NCBI GenBank assembly: GCA_964622545.1
Contig: CAZUQM010000037.1
Span: 8,693-72,692, forward strand
DNA from: JAFGLZ01 sp964622545
Lineage (GTDB): Bacteria > Planctomycetota > Phycisphaerae > UBA1845 > JAFGLZ01
Direction of reading: 5' to 3'
Length of the DNA: 64,000 nucleotides
Under the pieces are notes generated by a model that saw only the letters and a program-made list of their open reading frames with translations, made no database searches and was not told the DNA's origin. The translations under genes and the position numbers were made by a program. Positions 51,892 to 61,824 of this stretch are shown here, in pieces. How positions within the stretch are numbered: position 1 is the first letter of the stretch; each line of letters starts with the position of its first letter.

Positions 51892-52696
51892 CCTGCTGCG
51901 TCTTGGCCAGGCGACAGGTCAGGGCGATGCCCCGTAGCGTCAGGTCGCCCACGACATGGTCGACGAAATTGGCGTTCCTGGCGACGATCTCGGCCGCCCC
52001 GCCCGTGGCGACGAGCGGCATCCACCGCCCGACCTCCGTGGCGTAGCGCTCGACGATCTCGCGCAGGGCGCCGATCGCCCCGAAGAAGATGCCGTTGTTG
52101 ATGGCCTCCCGCGTGTTGCGGCCCCAGGGGTGCTCGGGCTCGGTGACCTGGACCAGGGGCAGCGCGGCCGTGTGCTCCTCGAGCGAGCGGGCCGAGAGCC
52201 GGAGACCCGGCAGGATGGTGCCGCCCATGAACACGCCGTCGTCGCCGACGAGGTCGATGGTGATGGCCGTGCCGAAATCGGCGACCACGCAGGCCTGCTT
52301 GAGCTCCATGTAGGCCGCCAGCGCGGCGCAGATCCGGTCGATGCCGACGGCCTCAGGTTCGTCGACGGCCAGCGGCATGAGCATCGGCACGTCGCGTCCG
52401 ACGACGAGGATCTCCTCGCCGAGCACGCGATCGGCTGAGGCCGCGAGTTGCTCCAGCAGCGGCGGACAGACCGAGCCGGCGACGAAGGCCTTCGCCTTGG
52501 CATCGGCCAGCGCGGCCCACATCGTGCGGACGGCGTCGTCGAGGCGTTCCAGCTCATCGGCGCCGACGACGACGGAGGTCGCCGCCTTAGCGGTCGTCAT
52601 CGCGCCCAGGTGGATGCCGCTGTTGCCGATGTCGGCCGCGAGGATCTGGAACGCGTCGGGCTGGGGTGTCGGGATGTTGTCGGCGTCTTGGATCAT
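51884..52696 (-). CDS. coaX: type III pantothenate kinase
   Basis: The 270-residue protein has the ASKHA phosphate motif DIGNS at 22-26, GIDRICA, ADFGTAITID and LATGGAA-like segments of CoaX, which phosphorylates pantothenate in the first step of coenzyme A synthesis. Type III kinases need a monovalent cation and resist feedback by CoA. Together with PanC and PanD elsewhere in the window this covers part of the CoA route. Its stop overlaps the MnmE-like start. Confidence 0.93.
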   Translation of the reverse strand: MIQDADNIPTPQPDAFQILAADIGNSGIHLGAMTTAKAATSVVVGADELERLDDAVRTMWAALADAKAKAFVAGSVCPPLLEQLAASADRVLGEEILVVGRDVPMLMPLAVDEPEAVGIDRICAALAAYMELKQACVVADFGTAITIDLVGDDGVFMGGTILPGLRLSARSLEEHTAALPLVQVTEPEHPWGRNTREAINNGIFFGAIGALREIVERYATEVGRWMPLVATGGAAEIVARNANFVDHVVGDLTLRGIALTCRLAKTQQDD

Positions 52697-52755
52697 GCAG
52701 CCTCGTATCGTCGGGCCGGGGGATGCGGCCGCCTCCGGCGCGGTCGGTTGTCGGA

Positions 52756-54090
52756 TCAGGCCATTCTCCGGAAGGTGCTCTGCGCGACCGGGCCTCGCAG
52801 TCGGGAGAGTACGTCATCGTTTTGGATGGCGTCAGCGATGACGGTGAACGTCTCGTCGACGGCGGAGAGATACCGATCGATGACGGCGTCGTCGTGGGCC
52901 AGGGATAAGATCACGCTCTTGGCCGCCAGGAAGCCGCGGTCGAGCATCTCCTGGGCGAACAGCGTCGAGACGGCCATGGTCTGCCCGCCGTAGTCGAAGC
53001 TGAACGCCGGCAACGGCGGCTTGCCGACGACCTTGGTCGAGAGGCCGTGCCTGGCTACGAGCTCGCGCAGGCCTTCGAGCACGCGACCGCCGAGCCGCCA
53101 GAAGTGCGACGGGGCATCCACGTCGCGGAGCTTGGTGATGGTGGCCAGCGCGGCGGCCGGTCCGATGCCCTCGGTCCAGTAGCTGCTGCTGATGAACGAT
53201 CGCTGCGCGGAGTTCATGACGTCGCGTCGCCCGAGGATCGCGGCCATCGGGTAGCCGTTGCCCATCGCCTTGGCGATCACGGCCATGTCGCCGCTGATGC
53301 CGAGGTGCTCCTCGGCGCCGCCCATGGCATAGCGGAAGCCGACGGTGACCTCGTCGAAGATCAGCACGCAGCCGTGCTCGTGGGCGAGCCGTTTGACCGT
53401 CGGCAGGAACTCGGGATCGGGCTCGTGCTGGCGGATCGGCTCCATGATGACGGCGGCGAACTCGCCGGGGTGTCGTTCGAGCACGGCCTGGAGCTGGTCG
53501 GGGTGGTTGTACTCGAAGGGCAGGATCGTGCCGGCCAGGGCCTTGGGCACGCCGTCGGCGGCGAGTCCCGGCAGGAGGTGGCCCTCGAGCGTGTCTTCGC
53601 CGACGAGGTTGGCGGCCAGGTACCAGTCGCTCCAGCCGTGGTAGCCGCAGAAGGCGATACGGTCGCGGCCGGTGTGGGCGCGTGCGATGCGAACGGCGAC
53701 GGCCAGCGCCTCACCGCCCGTTCGCGTGAAGCGGACCATCTCGGCGCACTCAAAGATTTCGCACAGCAGCTCGGCCAGGGCGACCTCGTCGGGGGTATTG
53801 AGCGTGGTGGTCACGCCGGAGGCGATGCGTTGCTGGACGGCGGCGTCGACGTCGGGATCGGCGTAGCCGCAGATGGCCTGGCCGACGCTCATCTGCATGT
53901 CGATGAACTCGCGGCCGGCGAGATCCCAGACGCGGCAGCCTTTGGCGCGGCTGAAGTAGGCGGGCCATTGCTCGGGGGCGAAGAGCTCGGGCCTCTTGCT
54001 CAGCAGCATGCCGCCGCCGGGGATCAACTCGCAGGCCCTGGTCCACAGGGCCCAGCCGGGATTGGTGTCGCCCTTAGCCTCCCGATTCAT
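52756..54090 (-). CDS. class III aminotransferase, glutamate-1-semialdehyde aminomutase-like
   Basis: The ATG at 54090 has AGGAG ten bases upstream and gives 444 residues. The PLP lysine lies in VIAKAMGNGYP, with the Asp in LIFDEVTVGFR and the TGGEALAVAVRIAR phosphate region. It resembles GSA aminomutase (HemL) and neuraminic/legionaminic-type aminotransferases. The neighbours are hydrolases, not haem genes, so a sugar or amino-acid aminotransferase is more likely than HemL. Confidence 0.85.
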   Translation of the reverse strand: MNREAKGDTNPGWALWTRACELIPGGGMLLSKRPELFAPEQWPAYFSRAKGCRVWDLAGREFIDMQMSVGQAICGYADPDVDAAVQQRIASGVTTTLNTPDEVALAELLCEIFECAEMVRFTRTGGEALAVAVRIARAHTGRDRIAFCGYHGWSDWYLAANLVGEDTLEGHLLPGLAADGVPKALAGTILPFEYNHPDQLQAVLERHPGEFAAVIMEPIRQHEPDPEFLPTVKRLAHEHGCVLIFDEVTVGFRYAMGGAEEHLGISGDMAVIAKAMGNGYPMAAILGRRDVMNSAQRSFISSSYWTEGIGPAAALATITKLRDVDAPSHFWRLGGRVLEGLRELVARHGLSTKVVGKPPLPAFSFDYGGQTMAVSTLFAQEMLDRGFLAAKSVILSLAHDDAVIDRYLSAVDETFTVIADAIQNDDVLSRLRGPVAQSTFRRMA

Positions 54091-54181
54091 GGTGCGTTGT
54101 CTCCTCAGATGGGCGTGACGCCATTCCGATGATCTTCGCACTGAGGCCGGGCGTTATCAAGGGTGCCGCATCACGCGACCG

Positions 54182-55699
54182 TCAACTCGCGACCCAGATC
54201 GGGCTCGACCAGGCGCGGTCGCCGTTGGATTGCGTGACGCGGGCCATGTACCAGTCGTCGATGGGTTCGCCGGCGACGCACTCCCTGGCGTCGGGCTGAT
54301 CGACGAATGTCATGTCGGCGCGCTCGTGCGGGGCGAAGACCAGACGATGCACCAGCATCGACTCGCTGCTGAACGGGCCGGTGAACTCGACGTGCCCGCT
54401 CTCGGCCAGGTCGGCCAGCTTCAGCGTGATGGTCTTGGCGGTCGGCTCGGTCATGGTGATCTTGAGGGTTGCGTCCGGCTTGGCGTCGAGCCGCAGCACG
54501 ACAGCGTTGGTGACGAGGTCGCCCAGCGGCTGCATGCGCGACGTGTACGACCGCACGTGTAGGGCCTTATTCGAGACGGGGGTGACGATGTTCCGCCGGT
54601 TCTCGTCGAACGGGCCGGACCGGAAGCAGCCCTGCTTGTCGACGATCGTGCCGCCGCTGAGGGCGATGTCGAACTCCCAGTCGCAGATGCGGGCCATGTT
54701 CAGGTCGCCCCACGGGCCCCACCCGAACTCGACGCGACACAGCACGGGCTCGGCCCAGGGATCGGCGGGCAGCGACTGATCGAGCGGAAAGCTCCTCGCG
54801 ATGGTCCGGCCGTTCTTGATCAGCTCGAGGCGGTCGATCTCACCCCAACCCCTCGCGCGGATGGTGACCTCTCGTTTGGCGGCTGCGGGCAGGGCCTGGC
54901 CCATCCAGCATCCGTTGACGCGTGCGTCGAGCTCGATGCGGTCGCCCGTGACGGCGTAGCAGCGTCGGGCACGGAGGGCTTCGAACACGCCCTCGCGCGT
55001 GAGCTGCTTGGCGTAGATGCCCGTCAGGCCTTCGCGGTAGGCCCCGGGATAGCCGAGATGGTCGTCGGTGCCGGCGGTCACGCCGATGCGCGTGCCCTTG
55101 GCCAGCAGCGAGCGCAGCGTGTTCGGCGTCCATCGGCCGCCCATGCTGTGGCGGAGGTAGCGATGGGGGCCTCGGTCATGTTCGGCGCCGCCGTGCTCGC
55201 TGAAGATCTCGAGCACGGGTGAGACGCTGGTATCGAGGTGCTCAAAAGCCGCCCCGCGCCAGCCGGCCAGGTAGGCGGGATGGTGGGGGATGATCAACGC
55301 GCCGACCTGTTTGGCATAGGCCTGGAGGTCGCGGACGTGGTCGAAGACCTTCATCGGCGAGGGCTGGTTGCCGGGGTAGATGAGGCAATAGTCGCCGAAC
55401 CGGCTGGAATGCCACTCGAACGCGACGAACGTGACGAACTCGCCGGGCTTGTGGTGTGCGGCGGCGAGCTTCTGCACCTGCGGCCAAGCCTTCTTGACGC
55501 CCTCGAAGCCCTTGACCCACTTGAGGTGCTTGTTCTGGGGCATCGTGGGCAGGTCGTGCCAGCGGCTATGTGCGGTGAAGGCGAAGACGTCGAGGTGCCG
55601 CTTGGCGATGTCGTACGATCGCTCGAGCGAGCCCTTGGCGTAGCCCACGCTGTTGTGGTTGTGCAGGTCGGCCCAGTACAGCTTCATGTCGTCGGGCAT
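54182..55699 (-). CDS. PHP-domain metal hydrolase (DUF3604-like)
   Basis: The 505-residue protein opens with WADLHNHNSVGYAKG, the HxH of PHP-type metal sites, then TAHSRWHD, FVAFEWHSSRFGDYC and VTAGTDDHLGYPG, which supply the other ligands. The C-terminal half (about 260-505) is beta-rich. The PHP family hydrolyses phosphoesters or related bonds; DUF3604 proteins are often found in carbohydrate loci. No signal peptide. AGGGAG precedes the ATG. It is 13 bases from the GxGYxYP gene and probably in one unit with it. Confidence 0.85.
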   Translation of the reverse strand: MPDDMKLYWADLHNHNSVGYAKGSLERSYDIAKRHLDVFAFTAHSRWHDLPTMPQNKHLKWVKGFEGVKKAWPQVQKLAAAHHKPGEFVTFVAFEWHSSRFGDYCLIYPGNQPSPMKVFDHVRDLQAYAKQVGALIIPHHPAYLAGWRGAAFEHLDTSVSPVLEIFSEHGGAEHDRGPHRYLRHSMGGRWTPNTLRSLLAKGTRIGVTAGTDDHLGYPGAYREGLTGIYAKQLTREGVFEALRARRCYAVTGDRIELDARVNGCWMGQALPAAAKREVTIRARGWGEIDRLELIKNGRTIARSFPLDQSLPADPWAEPVLCRVEFGWGPWGDLNMARICDWEFDIALSGGTIVDKQGCFRSGPFDENRRNIVTPVSNKALHVRSYTSRMQPLGDLVTNAVVLRLDAKPDATLKITMTEPTAKTITLKLADLAESGHVEFTGPFSSESMLVHRLVFAPHERADMTFVDQPDARECVAGEPIDDWYMARVTQSNGDRAWSSPIWVAS

Positions 55700-55712
55700 G
55701 GTCGGTGCTCCC

Positions 55713-57590
55713 TCAGATCTTTCCCTTGGCCGCGTCGGGGTGGTTCTTCAGGTAAATCCGCAGCAGCTCGAAGAAGGTCGGCGCGTCGAGCAGCTCGATG
55801 TTGGGATCGGCCTTCTTGAGTCCGTCCACGACGGCGACGTACCAGTCCGGCGTCTTCAGGATGTTGCGGAACCAGTGGAAGGGCAGCGAGCGGTCGCGGA
55901 CGCGTTCCAGGATGCGCTTGACGGCCTGGTCGGGTGCCTGGTTGATGTCGTGATCGGCGCGGAGGACGGGCATGTTTCCGTGCAGCAGCGAGGGCGGCAC
56001 CTTCTGCGGCACGATGCCGTTGGGGCTGAAGCGGGCATAGCAGTCCAGGCCCTTCTCGTTCAGGCCGGGGGCGTAGCCGTCGATGACGAAGCCCGTGATC
56101 GACAAGCCCCAACGGTCGTAGTAGGCCTTGCAGTGGTTGGCCCAGGCGTCGAGCCCCGAAGGCAGGCCGCTGATGCCACGCGGCTCTTGCAGCATGCCGG
56201 GGTTGAGGTAGCCCGCGCCGTTGTCGGCCGCGGCGAAGTAGTCGTTCGGTGTGGCCGTGCGGCGGAGGTCGTCGAGCGCCATCGGCACGCGGCGGGCGAG
56301 CACCGGACTGACGCACCACATCAAGGGCAGCTTGCCGCGGTCGCGATGGTTCCAGACGTGGGGCATGAACTGATAGACCCACGCGGCGGCGTCGTAGTCG
56401 CCCACGTAGAAGATGACGAACTGTCGGCCGTTGAAGCGGACCTTGCCGTCGTCGGTCAGATAGCCGCGGCGTTTGAGGTCGTCGTGGGTGACCCATGTCT
56501 GCGGGTAGCTCTCGGCCAGCGGGTAGTGTTGGTAGAACGAGGCGTTGGCCATCGCGCCGAGGCCGATGGCGTCGCAGTCGCCGAATCCGTTGAAGGCGCT
56601 GGCGATGCGGATGAACTCCCACTCGGTCGGGACGGGGTCGTGCTTGCCGCCGGCCTTACCGTGGGTGGTGTACTTGTTGGCCCAGGGCGCGAAGCCGCCG
56701 ACGTGGATCATCCGCTCCTTGCCGCCGTGGTCGTAGGCGCTGCGGAACAAAGCGATGAGCGTCTTGCGATCGGTGCCGGGCTCTTGCTTGGGGTCGTCGA
56801 CGCAGGCCTCGTCGGGCCAGACGTTGAGGTCGTAGAACCACGCCCGCTTCGAGACGAAGAAGTCGTGGTTGACGAGTTGATGGTGGTTGGCGGGTGCCGC
56901 GGTGGGATTCGTCGTCCAGAAATAGTCGATGTAGTAGCCGGCGTAGGCGCCGTCGACCTTGCCGGTGTCGAGGTAGTGGTGCTTGAGCCAGAGATAGGCG
57001 TCACACTTGGCGCTGCCGGAGGAGGGGATGTCGGTGCCGTAGACCTTGCCCTTGCCGGTGAAGATCAGCTCGCCGCGATCGGTCATGAACTTCCGGCGGA
57101 CGCGGAGATGCGGGCCGGCGCCGCAGAGCTGACGGTAGAGGCTGTCGGGTCGCGGGTCGTAGCGCAGCGCGATGAGGTCGTCCGCGCCGGCGACCGTGCT
57201 GGCCAGGTTGCTGGTGGCCGGGACGCGCGGATCGTACAGCACCGCCCCCTTGATGAAGCGGCGGTAGTCGCTGACGAGGTCGGCGATGATGGCGATGGTC
57301 TTGACCTTCCGTCCGTGGAGCCAGCCGCCGGGCTTGCTCATCTCGGTGAGCCAGTAGTCGTCGACGTTTCTGCCGTAGGCGTTGACGTAGCGGACGTAGA
57401 GCCTCGGTGCGTCGCGGTTGACGATGCCCTGGAGCGTGGCCACGGCATGGCAGTGGTCCCAGGCCCGTCGGACCTGATTGGGGTCGTTGAGGTCGCACTT
57501 GAGCGTGTCGGTCAGGTCGTACAGCCCGATGGGCTCGGCCGGTGCGGCGAGCGCGATGAAGGCGAGCACGGCGGTGAAGGTCAGGTTCAT
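55713..57590 (-). CDS. GxGYxYP-family protein, putative glycoside hydrolase
   Basis: The ATG at 57590 (AGGA six bases upstream) gives 625 residues with a signal peptide ending near APAEP. The family name motif appears as GAGYLNP in DNGAGYLNPGML. Other blocks are ATLQGIVNRDAPRLYV at the start and YYDRWGLSITGFVIDG later. The family is assumed to be a carbohydrate-active enzyme but its reaction is not established. It is probably periplasmic. It starts 15 bases after the membrane protein gene on the same strand. Confidence 0.85.
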   Translation of the reverse strand: MNLTFTAVLAFIALAAPAEPIGLYDLTDTLKCDLNDPNQVRRAWDHCHAVATLQGIVNRDAPRLYVRYVNAYGRNVDDYWLTEMSKPGGWLHGRKVKTIAIIADLVSDYRRFIKGAVLYDPRVPATSNLASTVAGADDLIALRYDPRPDSLYRQLCGAGPHLRVRRKFMTDRGELIFTGKGKVYGTDIPSSGSAKCDAYLWLKHHYLDTGKVDGAYAGYYIDYFWTTNPTAAPANHHQLVNHDFFVSKRAWFYDLNVWPDEACVDDPKQEPGTDRKTLIALFRSAYDHGGKERMIHVGGFAPWANKYTTHGKAGGKHDPVPTEWEFIRIASAFNGFGDCDAIGLGAMANASFYQHYPLAESYPQTWVTHDDLKRRGYLTDDGKVRFNGRQFVIFYVGDYDAAAWVYQFMPHVWNHRDRGKLPLMWCVSPVLARRVPMALDDLRRTATPNDYFAAADNGAGYLNPGMLQEPRGISGLPSGLDAWANHCKAYYDRWGLSITGFVIDGYAPGLNEKGLDCYARFSPNGIVPQKVPPSLLHGNMPVLRADHDINQAPDQAVKRILERVRDRSLPFHWFRNILKTPDWYVAVVDGLKKADPNIELLDAPTFFELLRIYLKNHPDAAKGKI

Positions 57591-57604
57591 GGGTTGTCCT
57601 CGGC

Positions 57605-58246
57605 TCAGGCCGTCGGTCCGCGACGGTCGTGGTTGTTTCGGTTCGGCGCATGCGGCAGGATCGGCGCCTGCGGCGGCTGGAACCTGCGGCGCCGGCTGAA
57701 CGTGAGCAGATACCAGACGAGCCAGCAGACGAAGACGATCGTCCAGCCGATCCAGGACCAGCGCGACGGTGGGGCATGCCACCGCGAGGGGACGGAGAGA
57801 CGGACGTTCGGGTCGATGCCAAGCTGCGTCAGGGCCTTGCGCCAGGCCTCCATGTCGTCCAGGGGAAACGTCTTGCACGGCGGCAACCAGGGCTTGGCCT
57901 CGATCTCCCGTTCGGGCAGGCCGGCCTTGGTGAGGCGACGGCCGCGCCGCACGTCGACGATGAACCATCCCTCGTCGGATTCGCCCACGATGGTATCCTG
58001 GGCCGTGGCGTAGCGTCGCACGCCGCTGATGACGATGGAGCGGGCGCCCTTGTCGCCCATGTAGAGGTCATAGTCGTCGTCGGAGCGTACCATGACGAAG
58101 CTCTCGTCGACCGGGATGGCGTGCTCCATCGTGGTGAGGTAGTAGACCACCAGCAGGGCCACGACGAGGACCGCATAGGCCGTCAGGCGCCCGGGGAGAC
58201 TCCCTATGGGCTCGATCGGTCTGGGCGGAGGCGGGGTCCTGGTCAT
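57605..58246 (-). CDS. hypothetical two-helix membrane protein
   Basis: The ATG at 58246 has AGAGGA nine bases upstream and gives 213 residues. Membrane helices lie at about 22-40 and 168-187. Between them is a soluble domain, probably outside the membrane, containing DDYDLYMGDKGARSIVI and WFIVDVRRGRRL. The tail is basic and Pro/Asn-rich. No family recognised. Gene order suggests it works with the GxGYxYP protein downstream. Confidence 0.65.
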   Translation of the reverse strand: MTRTPPPPRPIEPIGSLPGRLTAYAVLVVALLVVYYLTTMEHAIPVDESFVMVRSDDDYDLYMGDKGARSIVISGVRRYATAQDTIVGESDEGWFIVDVRRGRRLTKAGLPEREIEAKPWLPPCKTFPLDDMEAWRKALTQLGIDPNVRLSVPSRWHAPPSRWSWIGWTIVFVCWLVWYLLTFSRRRRFQPPQAPILPHAPNRNNHDRRGPTA

Positions 58247-58363
58247 GGGTGCGTTCCTCTGGTTGGGCGCGGCGGGAGCATTGCCCTGGCGGCGCACAAT
58301 CTGTAACGATAGACCAACCGGCCGAGTGTGCCAACCGTCCGAGCGACATCGGAGTGGAGAACC

Positions 58364-60526
58364 ATGCGAGTCTGTTGCACCGCGTTCATACTGGTAGGTG
58401 GTATCCTGGCTTGGTCCCCGTCGCAAGCGCGGGCCGGCGACCCGAGCGTGGCCGAGGGCGACCTGCATTTCCGACTCGGTCCGGTCGAGCCGACGGTCGA
58501 CCTTCGGAACATGGTGCGGGAGCACATCGTGCGGCGTTGCCGCGCGCTATTCGAGGCGGGCGCCGAGCGGCGGCGCCGGGCCTTTGCGTCGGGATCGTGG
58601 AAGGCCTGGCGGGACGGGGCCCGGCGGGCGGCGCTGCAACAGATGGGTCCCATGCCGTTCGGCAAGCAGGGCGGGCCGTTGAACGTGCGGAAGGTCTCGC
58701 GGCACCGGCGCAAGGGCCACGTGATCGAGAACGTGCTGTTCGAGTCGTTGCCCGGCTGGGACGTCAACGCGTCGGTCTATCTGCCGGATGCGCAGGTCTA
58801 CCCGCCGCCCTGGCCGGCCGTCGTCGTGCCCGTCGGTCATAGCGGCAAGCAATTCGAGAACTATCAGATCCCCGCCCAGGTCTTCGCCCGCTGCGGCTAC
58901 GTGGCCGTCTCGTTCGATCCGCCGGGGATGGCGGGCGAGAAGCGGGCGGGCAACGACCACTTCTCCGACGGTGTGCGGTGCTATCTGACGGGGCACAGCT
59001 CGAACCGCTACTTCGTGATCGACGCCCTGCGGTGCATCGACTACCTGGCCACGCGGTCGGACGTCGACATGGCTCGCGGTGTGGGGATGACGGGCGTGAG
59101 CGGGGGCGGGACCACGACGATGTTCGCGGCGCTGTTTGACGATCGGATCACGGCGGCCGGTCCGGCCTGTTGTGCCCTGCCGAACGTCTATCACCCGGTG
59201 CTCGACTGCTACGCGCCCTGCGCCGAGACCCTGGCGGCCGGGCGGTTTGAGGCCGGTCTCGACGACGTCGATGTGCTGATCGCCGCGCTGCCCACGCCGA
59301 TGCTGCTGATGGCCGGGGCGAAGGACGAGGTCTTCAAGATCGCGTGGAGCAAGCGGATCGCCGCGAGCGTCCGGGAGGCCTACGCCGAGGCGAGCCAGGC
59401 CGAGCGGTTCCGGTTCTTCGTCGATCCGGGCGGACACGCCTACACGGTCGCGATGGCGCTCGAATTCGTCGGGTGGATGGACCGGTGGGTTCGCAAGACG
59501 CCCGATCGGAAGGTGCCCGAGCTGACGCGAGACGATTTCGAGATGGCGCCCCGTGACATGCTGCGGTGCAAGCCACGGCAAGAGGGGAACATCCGGAGCA
59601 TGAACCGTGCCATGGCCGAGGGACTGCGCGGGAACCGGTCGGGGCTGGCGATCGATGAGGCGGTGCGGCGGGTGTGTCACGTCGACGGGGAGGCCCCCGC
59701 GCCGAAGGTCCGCCGGGGCGCCAAGCAGCTGATCTGGTTCCACGATCTCCACGAGTTGATGTTGTGTCCCGAACCGGGGATCGAGCTGCCGGCGACGTTG
59801 ATCGCGCCCGCGCGGGCGGGATGGAAGGGCGGGGCGGTGTTGTACTTCGACGATCGCGGCCGATGGGTCGACCTGGCTCGCAACGGGATGCTGGCGGCGA
59901 TGGCCGGCTTCTTGAAGGAGGGCACGGACGGTCCGGCGGTCATGACCGTGGACCTCCGCGGTTGGGGCGATACGACGCCCGCCTACATGCCGTATGAGAT
60001 CGCCGGGTGGGGCGACCGTAGCCGGTGGTTGTCGTACGTCTCGGCCGCGATGGGCGATCACGTCTTGGCGATGCGCGTGCGGGACGGGCTGTCCGCGCTG
60101 GCGTCCCTGCGGGGCCGGCCCGAGATCGATCCGAACAAGGTCGTGGTCGGCGGGCGGGGCATGGGCGGCGTGGTGGCCCTCCATGTCGCCGCGGCCGACG
60201 GCCGGGTGGCGGGTGTGTTCTGTGCCGGGGGGCTGGCGAGGTTCGAATCGCTGGCGACGGCCGACTCGTACGCCTGGTCGCACGAGGACTTCCTGCCGAA
60301 CGTGCTCTTGCATTACGACCTGCCGGAGCTGGTGGCCGGGTTGGGCATGCCGACGCTGCTCGTCAATCCGCTCGATGCCGCGAAGCGCCCGCTGAGCCAG
60401 GAGCAGGCGACGAGGCACTACGCCCAGGCGGTGGAACGGGGCGAGGCGTTCAGGCTGCACGCGGGTGCGGACGAGGGTCGGCTGCGGTCGCTGCTGATCG
60501 GGTTTGCGCAGCGGACGACCAGGTAA
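58364..60526 (+). CDS. tandem alpha/beta hydrolase, second half inactive
   Basis: The 720-residue protein has a signal peptide ending near ARAG. The first half is an acetylxylan-esterase-like alpha/beta hydrolase: FDPPGMAGEKRAG, nucleophile S246 in GVSGGG, D321 in AGAKDEV and H358 in DPGGHAY. The second half repeats the fold (VDLRGWGDT, then GGRGMGG at 596-602), but the nucleophile position (G599) is glycine, so it is presumably not catalytic. Esterases of this kind deacetylate plant or algal polysaccharides. GGAG lies upstream. It runs opposite to the surrounding minus-strand genes. Confidence 0.82.
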   Translation: MRVCCTAFILVGGILAWSPSQARAGDPSVAEGDLHFRLGPVEPTVDLRNMVREHIVRRCRALFEAGAERRRRAFASGSWKAWRDGARRAALQQMGPMPFGKQGGPLNVRKVSRHRRKGHVIENVLFESLPGWDVNASVYLPDAQVYPPPWPAVVVPVGHSGKQFENYQIPAQVFARCGYVAVSFDPPGMAGEKRAGNDHFSDGVRCYLTGHSSNRYFVIDALRCIDYLATRSDVDMARGVGMTGVSGGGTTTMFAALFDDRITAAGPACCALPNVYHPVLDCYAPCAETLAAGRFEAGLDDVDVLIAALPTPMLLMAGAKDEVFKIAWSKRIAASVREAYAEASQAERFRFFVDPGGHAYTVAMALEFVGWMDRWVRKTPDRKVPELTRDDFEMAPRDMLRCKPRQEGNIRSMNRAMAEGLRGNRSGLAIDEAVRRVCHVDGEAPAPKVRRGAKQLIWFHDLHELMLCPEPGIELPATLIAPARAGWKGGAVLYFDDRGRWVDLARNGMLAAMAGFLKEGTDGPAVMTVDLRGWGDTTPAYMPYEIAGWGDRSRWLSYVSAAMGDHVLAMRVRDGLSALASLRGRPEIDPNKVVVGGRGMGGVVALHVAAADGRVAGVFCAGGLARFESLATADSYAWSHEDFLPNVLLHYDLPELVAGLGMPTLLVNPLDAAKRPLSQEQATRHYAQAVERGEAFRLHAGADEGRLRSLLIGFAQRTTR

Positions 60527-60629
60527 TGGCGCACTCTGCCAGGGCCGTGTCGGCAGCGAGTGGTCAGGTACGATTGCCCGACCGCGGCATTGCACACAGA
60601 GCAGTAGCCCTCGCAAACGAGTTGGCAGT

Positions 60630-60652
60630 CGGGGTCCGGGTCCCGGGTCCCG
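60630..60652. terminator. hairpin between convergent genes
   Basis: CGGG and CCGGG on the left pair with CCCGG and CCCG on the right across a GT/GT mismatch, leaving a loop of one to three bases. It lies between the plus-strand hydrolase stop (60526) and the minus-strand URO-D-like stop (60688). No T-run. Confidence 0.35.
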
Positions 60653-60687
60653 ATCGAGCTGCTTCACGTGTCTCATGCAATCCGTCT

Positions 60688-61812
60688 TCAAGAATACCGC
60701 CCGGACTCGGCCACGAGATCGCGCATGCGGTGGATCCGCTGCTCGTCGGCGTTTGGGGGCACCTGGTCGCCCGCGGCGGCGATGAGACGCGGACTCTGCG
60801 CGCGCGTATCGAGCCAGTCGATCACGGCCTGGTCGAAGCGTTCGATCGGCACGTCGGGCAGCCACAGGTTGGGCGGGACACCGCCGGAGAGGATGAAGTC
60901 CGGACCGGCCTCGGCCCGGCATTCAGCCGGCGTGAGATCGCCCGACGGCTTCGGCGTGACGGCGTCGGCGGCGTCGGCGCCGGTGTCGCGGATCATCCCG
61001 AGCGAGCCGCGGAGCATGCCATCGATGTGCACGGCCACGTGCTTGCCGGCGGCATGCAGCCGGCGAACGGCCTCGTCGTAGTACGGCTTGGACCACTCGG
61101 CGAAGAAGTGCGGCGGCTGGATGTCGCTGGAGAAGTTGTCGCCCATCATGACGATCTCGGCCGGGGAATCGCAGATCACATCGACCAGGCGCAGGTTGGC
61201 CGCATTGATCTGGTCGACGACGTCGTGCATCGTGTCGGGCCAATCGACCGTGGCGTACATCGTGCCCTCGACGCCCATCCAGTAGTTGAGCAGGTGCCCC
61301 ATGCCGCTGTAGCCGGTGGGCATGGTGACCACGCCGACGTCGCCGACGTAGTCGGTCCAGGCGCGAAAGCGGTCCCATTGGGGGGTAAAGGTCGCGCCGC
61401 TCAGGACATAGCCGACGATCCGCAGGTCGTCCTCGGTCTTGACGGCCCAGTCGGGGATGCCCCAGGCGTAGTTGGCCTGGTCCCACCGTCGCACGCGCTG
61501 CAAGCCGCCGAGCGGCGTCTCGTACCGCCACGCGATCTCCCGTCCGTCGTCGCTCTTGCGAACGGTCACCGTCACGTCGTCGGCGTAACGGGCCGCGATG
61601 AAGCCCGGCAACTGAGGGACATAGAAGCCCGCGCCGACGCGGCGGTGGTAATCGATCAGGTCGCGCTCGGGCTCGACGTAGACGTGGCTCAGGTCCCACG
61701 GTAGACCATGCTTGTGGTAGTACCAGTGCGACAGGTCGAGCATGAACGGCACGACGTCCGGCGTGGCGCCGGCGTAGACGGCCAGGATCCGTTCGCGGAG
61801 GGTCATCGGCAT
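60688..61812 (-). CDS. uroporphyrinogen decarboxylase-like protein
   Basis: The 374-residue protein has a URO-D-type TIM barrel: PFMLDLSHWYY near the start, MMGDNFSSDIQPPHFF and AAGKHVAVHIDGMLRGS in the middle, and DFILSGGVPPNLW near the end. It lacks the full haem-pathway signatures, and the neighbours are not haem genes. Many such paralogues are corrinoid methyltransferases; that is possible but not shown. AGGAA is eight bases before the ATG. Its start lies 12 bases after the stop of the Asp-box gene upstream. Confidence 0.82.
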   Translation of the reverse strand: MPMTLRERILAVYAGATPDVVPFMLDLSHWYYHKHGLPWDLSHVYVEPERDLIDYHRRVGAGFYVPQLPGFIAARYADDVTVTVRKSDDGREIAWRYETPLGGLQRVRRWDQANYAWGIPDWAVKTEDDLRIVGYVLSGATFTPQWDRFRAWTDYVGDVGVVTMPTGYSGMGHLLNYWMGVEGTMYATVDWPDTMHDVVDQINAANLRLVDVICDSPAEIVMMGDNFSSDIQPPHFFAEWSKPYYDEAVRRLHAAGKHVAVHIDGMLRGSLGMIRDTGADAADAVTPKPSGDLTPAECRAEAGPDFILSGGVPPNLWLPDVPIERFDQAVIDWLDTRAQSPRLIAAAGDQVPPNADEQRIHRMRDLVAESGRYS

Positions 61813-61824
61813 CGGTTGCGTTCC

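Noticed and set aside
52756..54090. Naming the class III aminotransferase hemL
   Set aside because: No haem-pathway neighbours are present (the URO-D-like gene is also divergent), and the N-terminal region differs from HemL.
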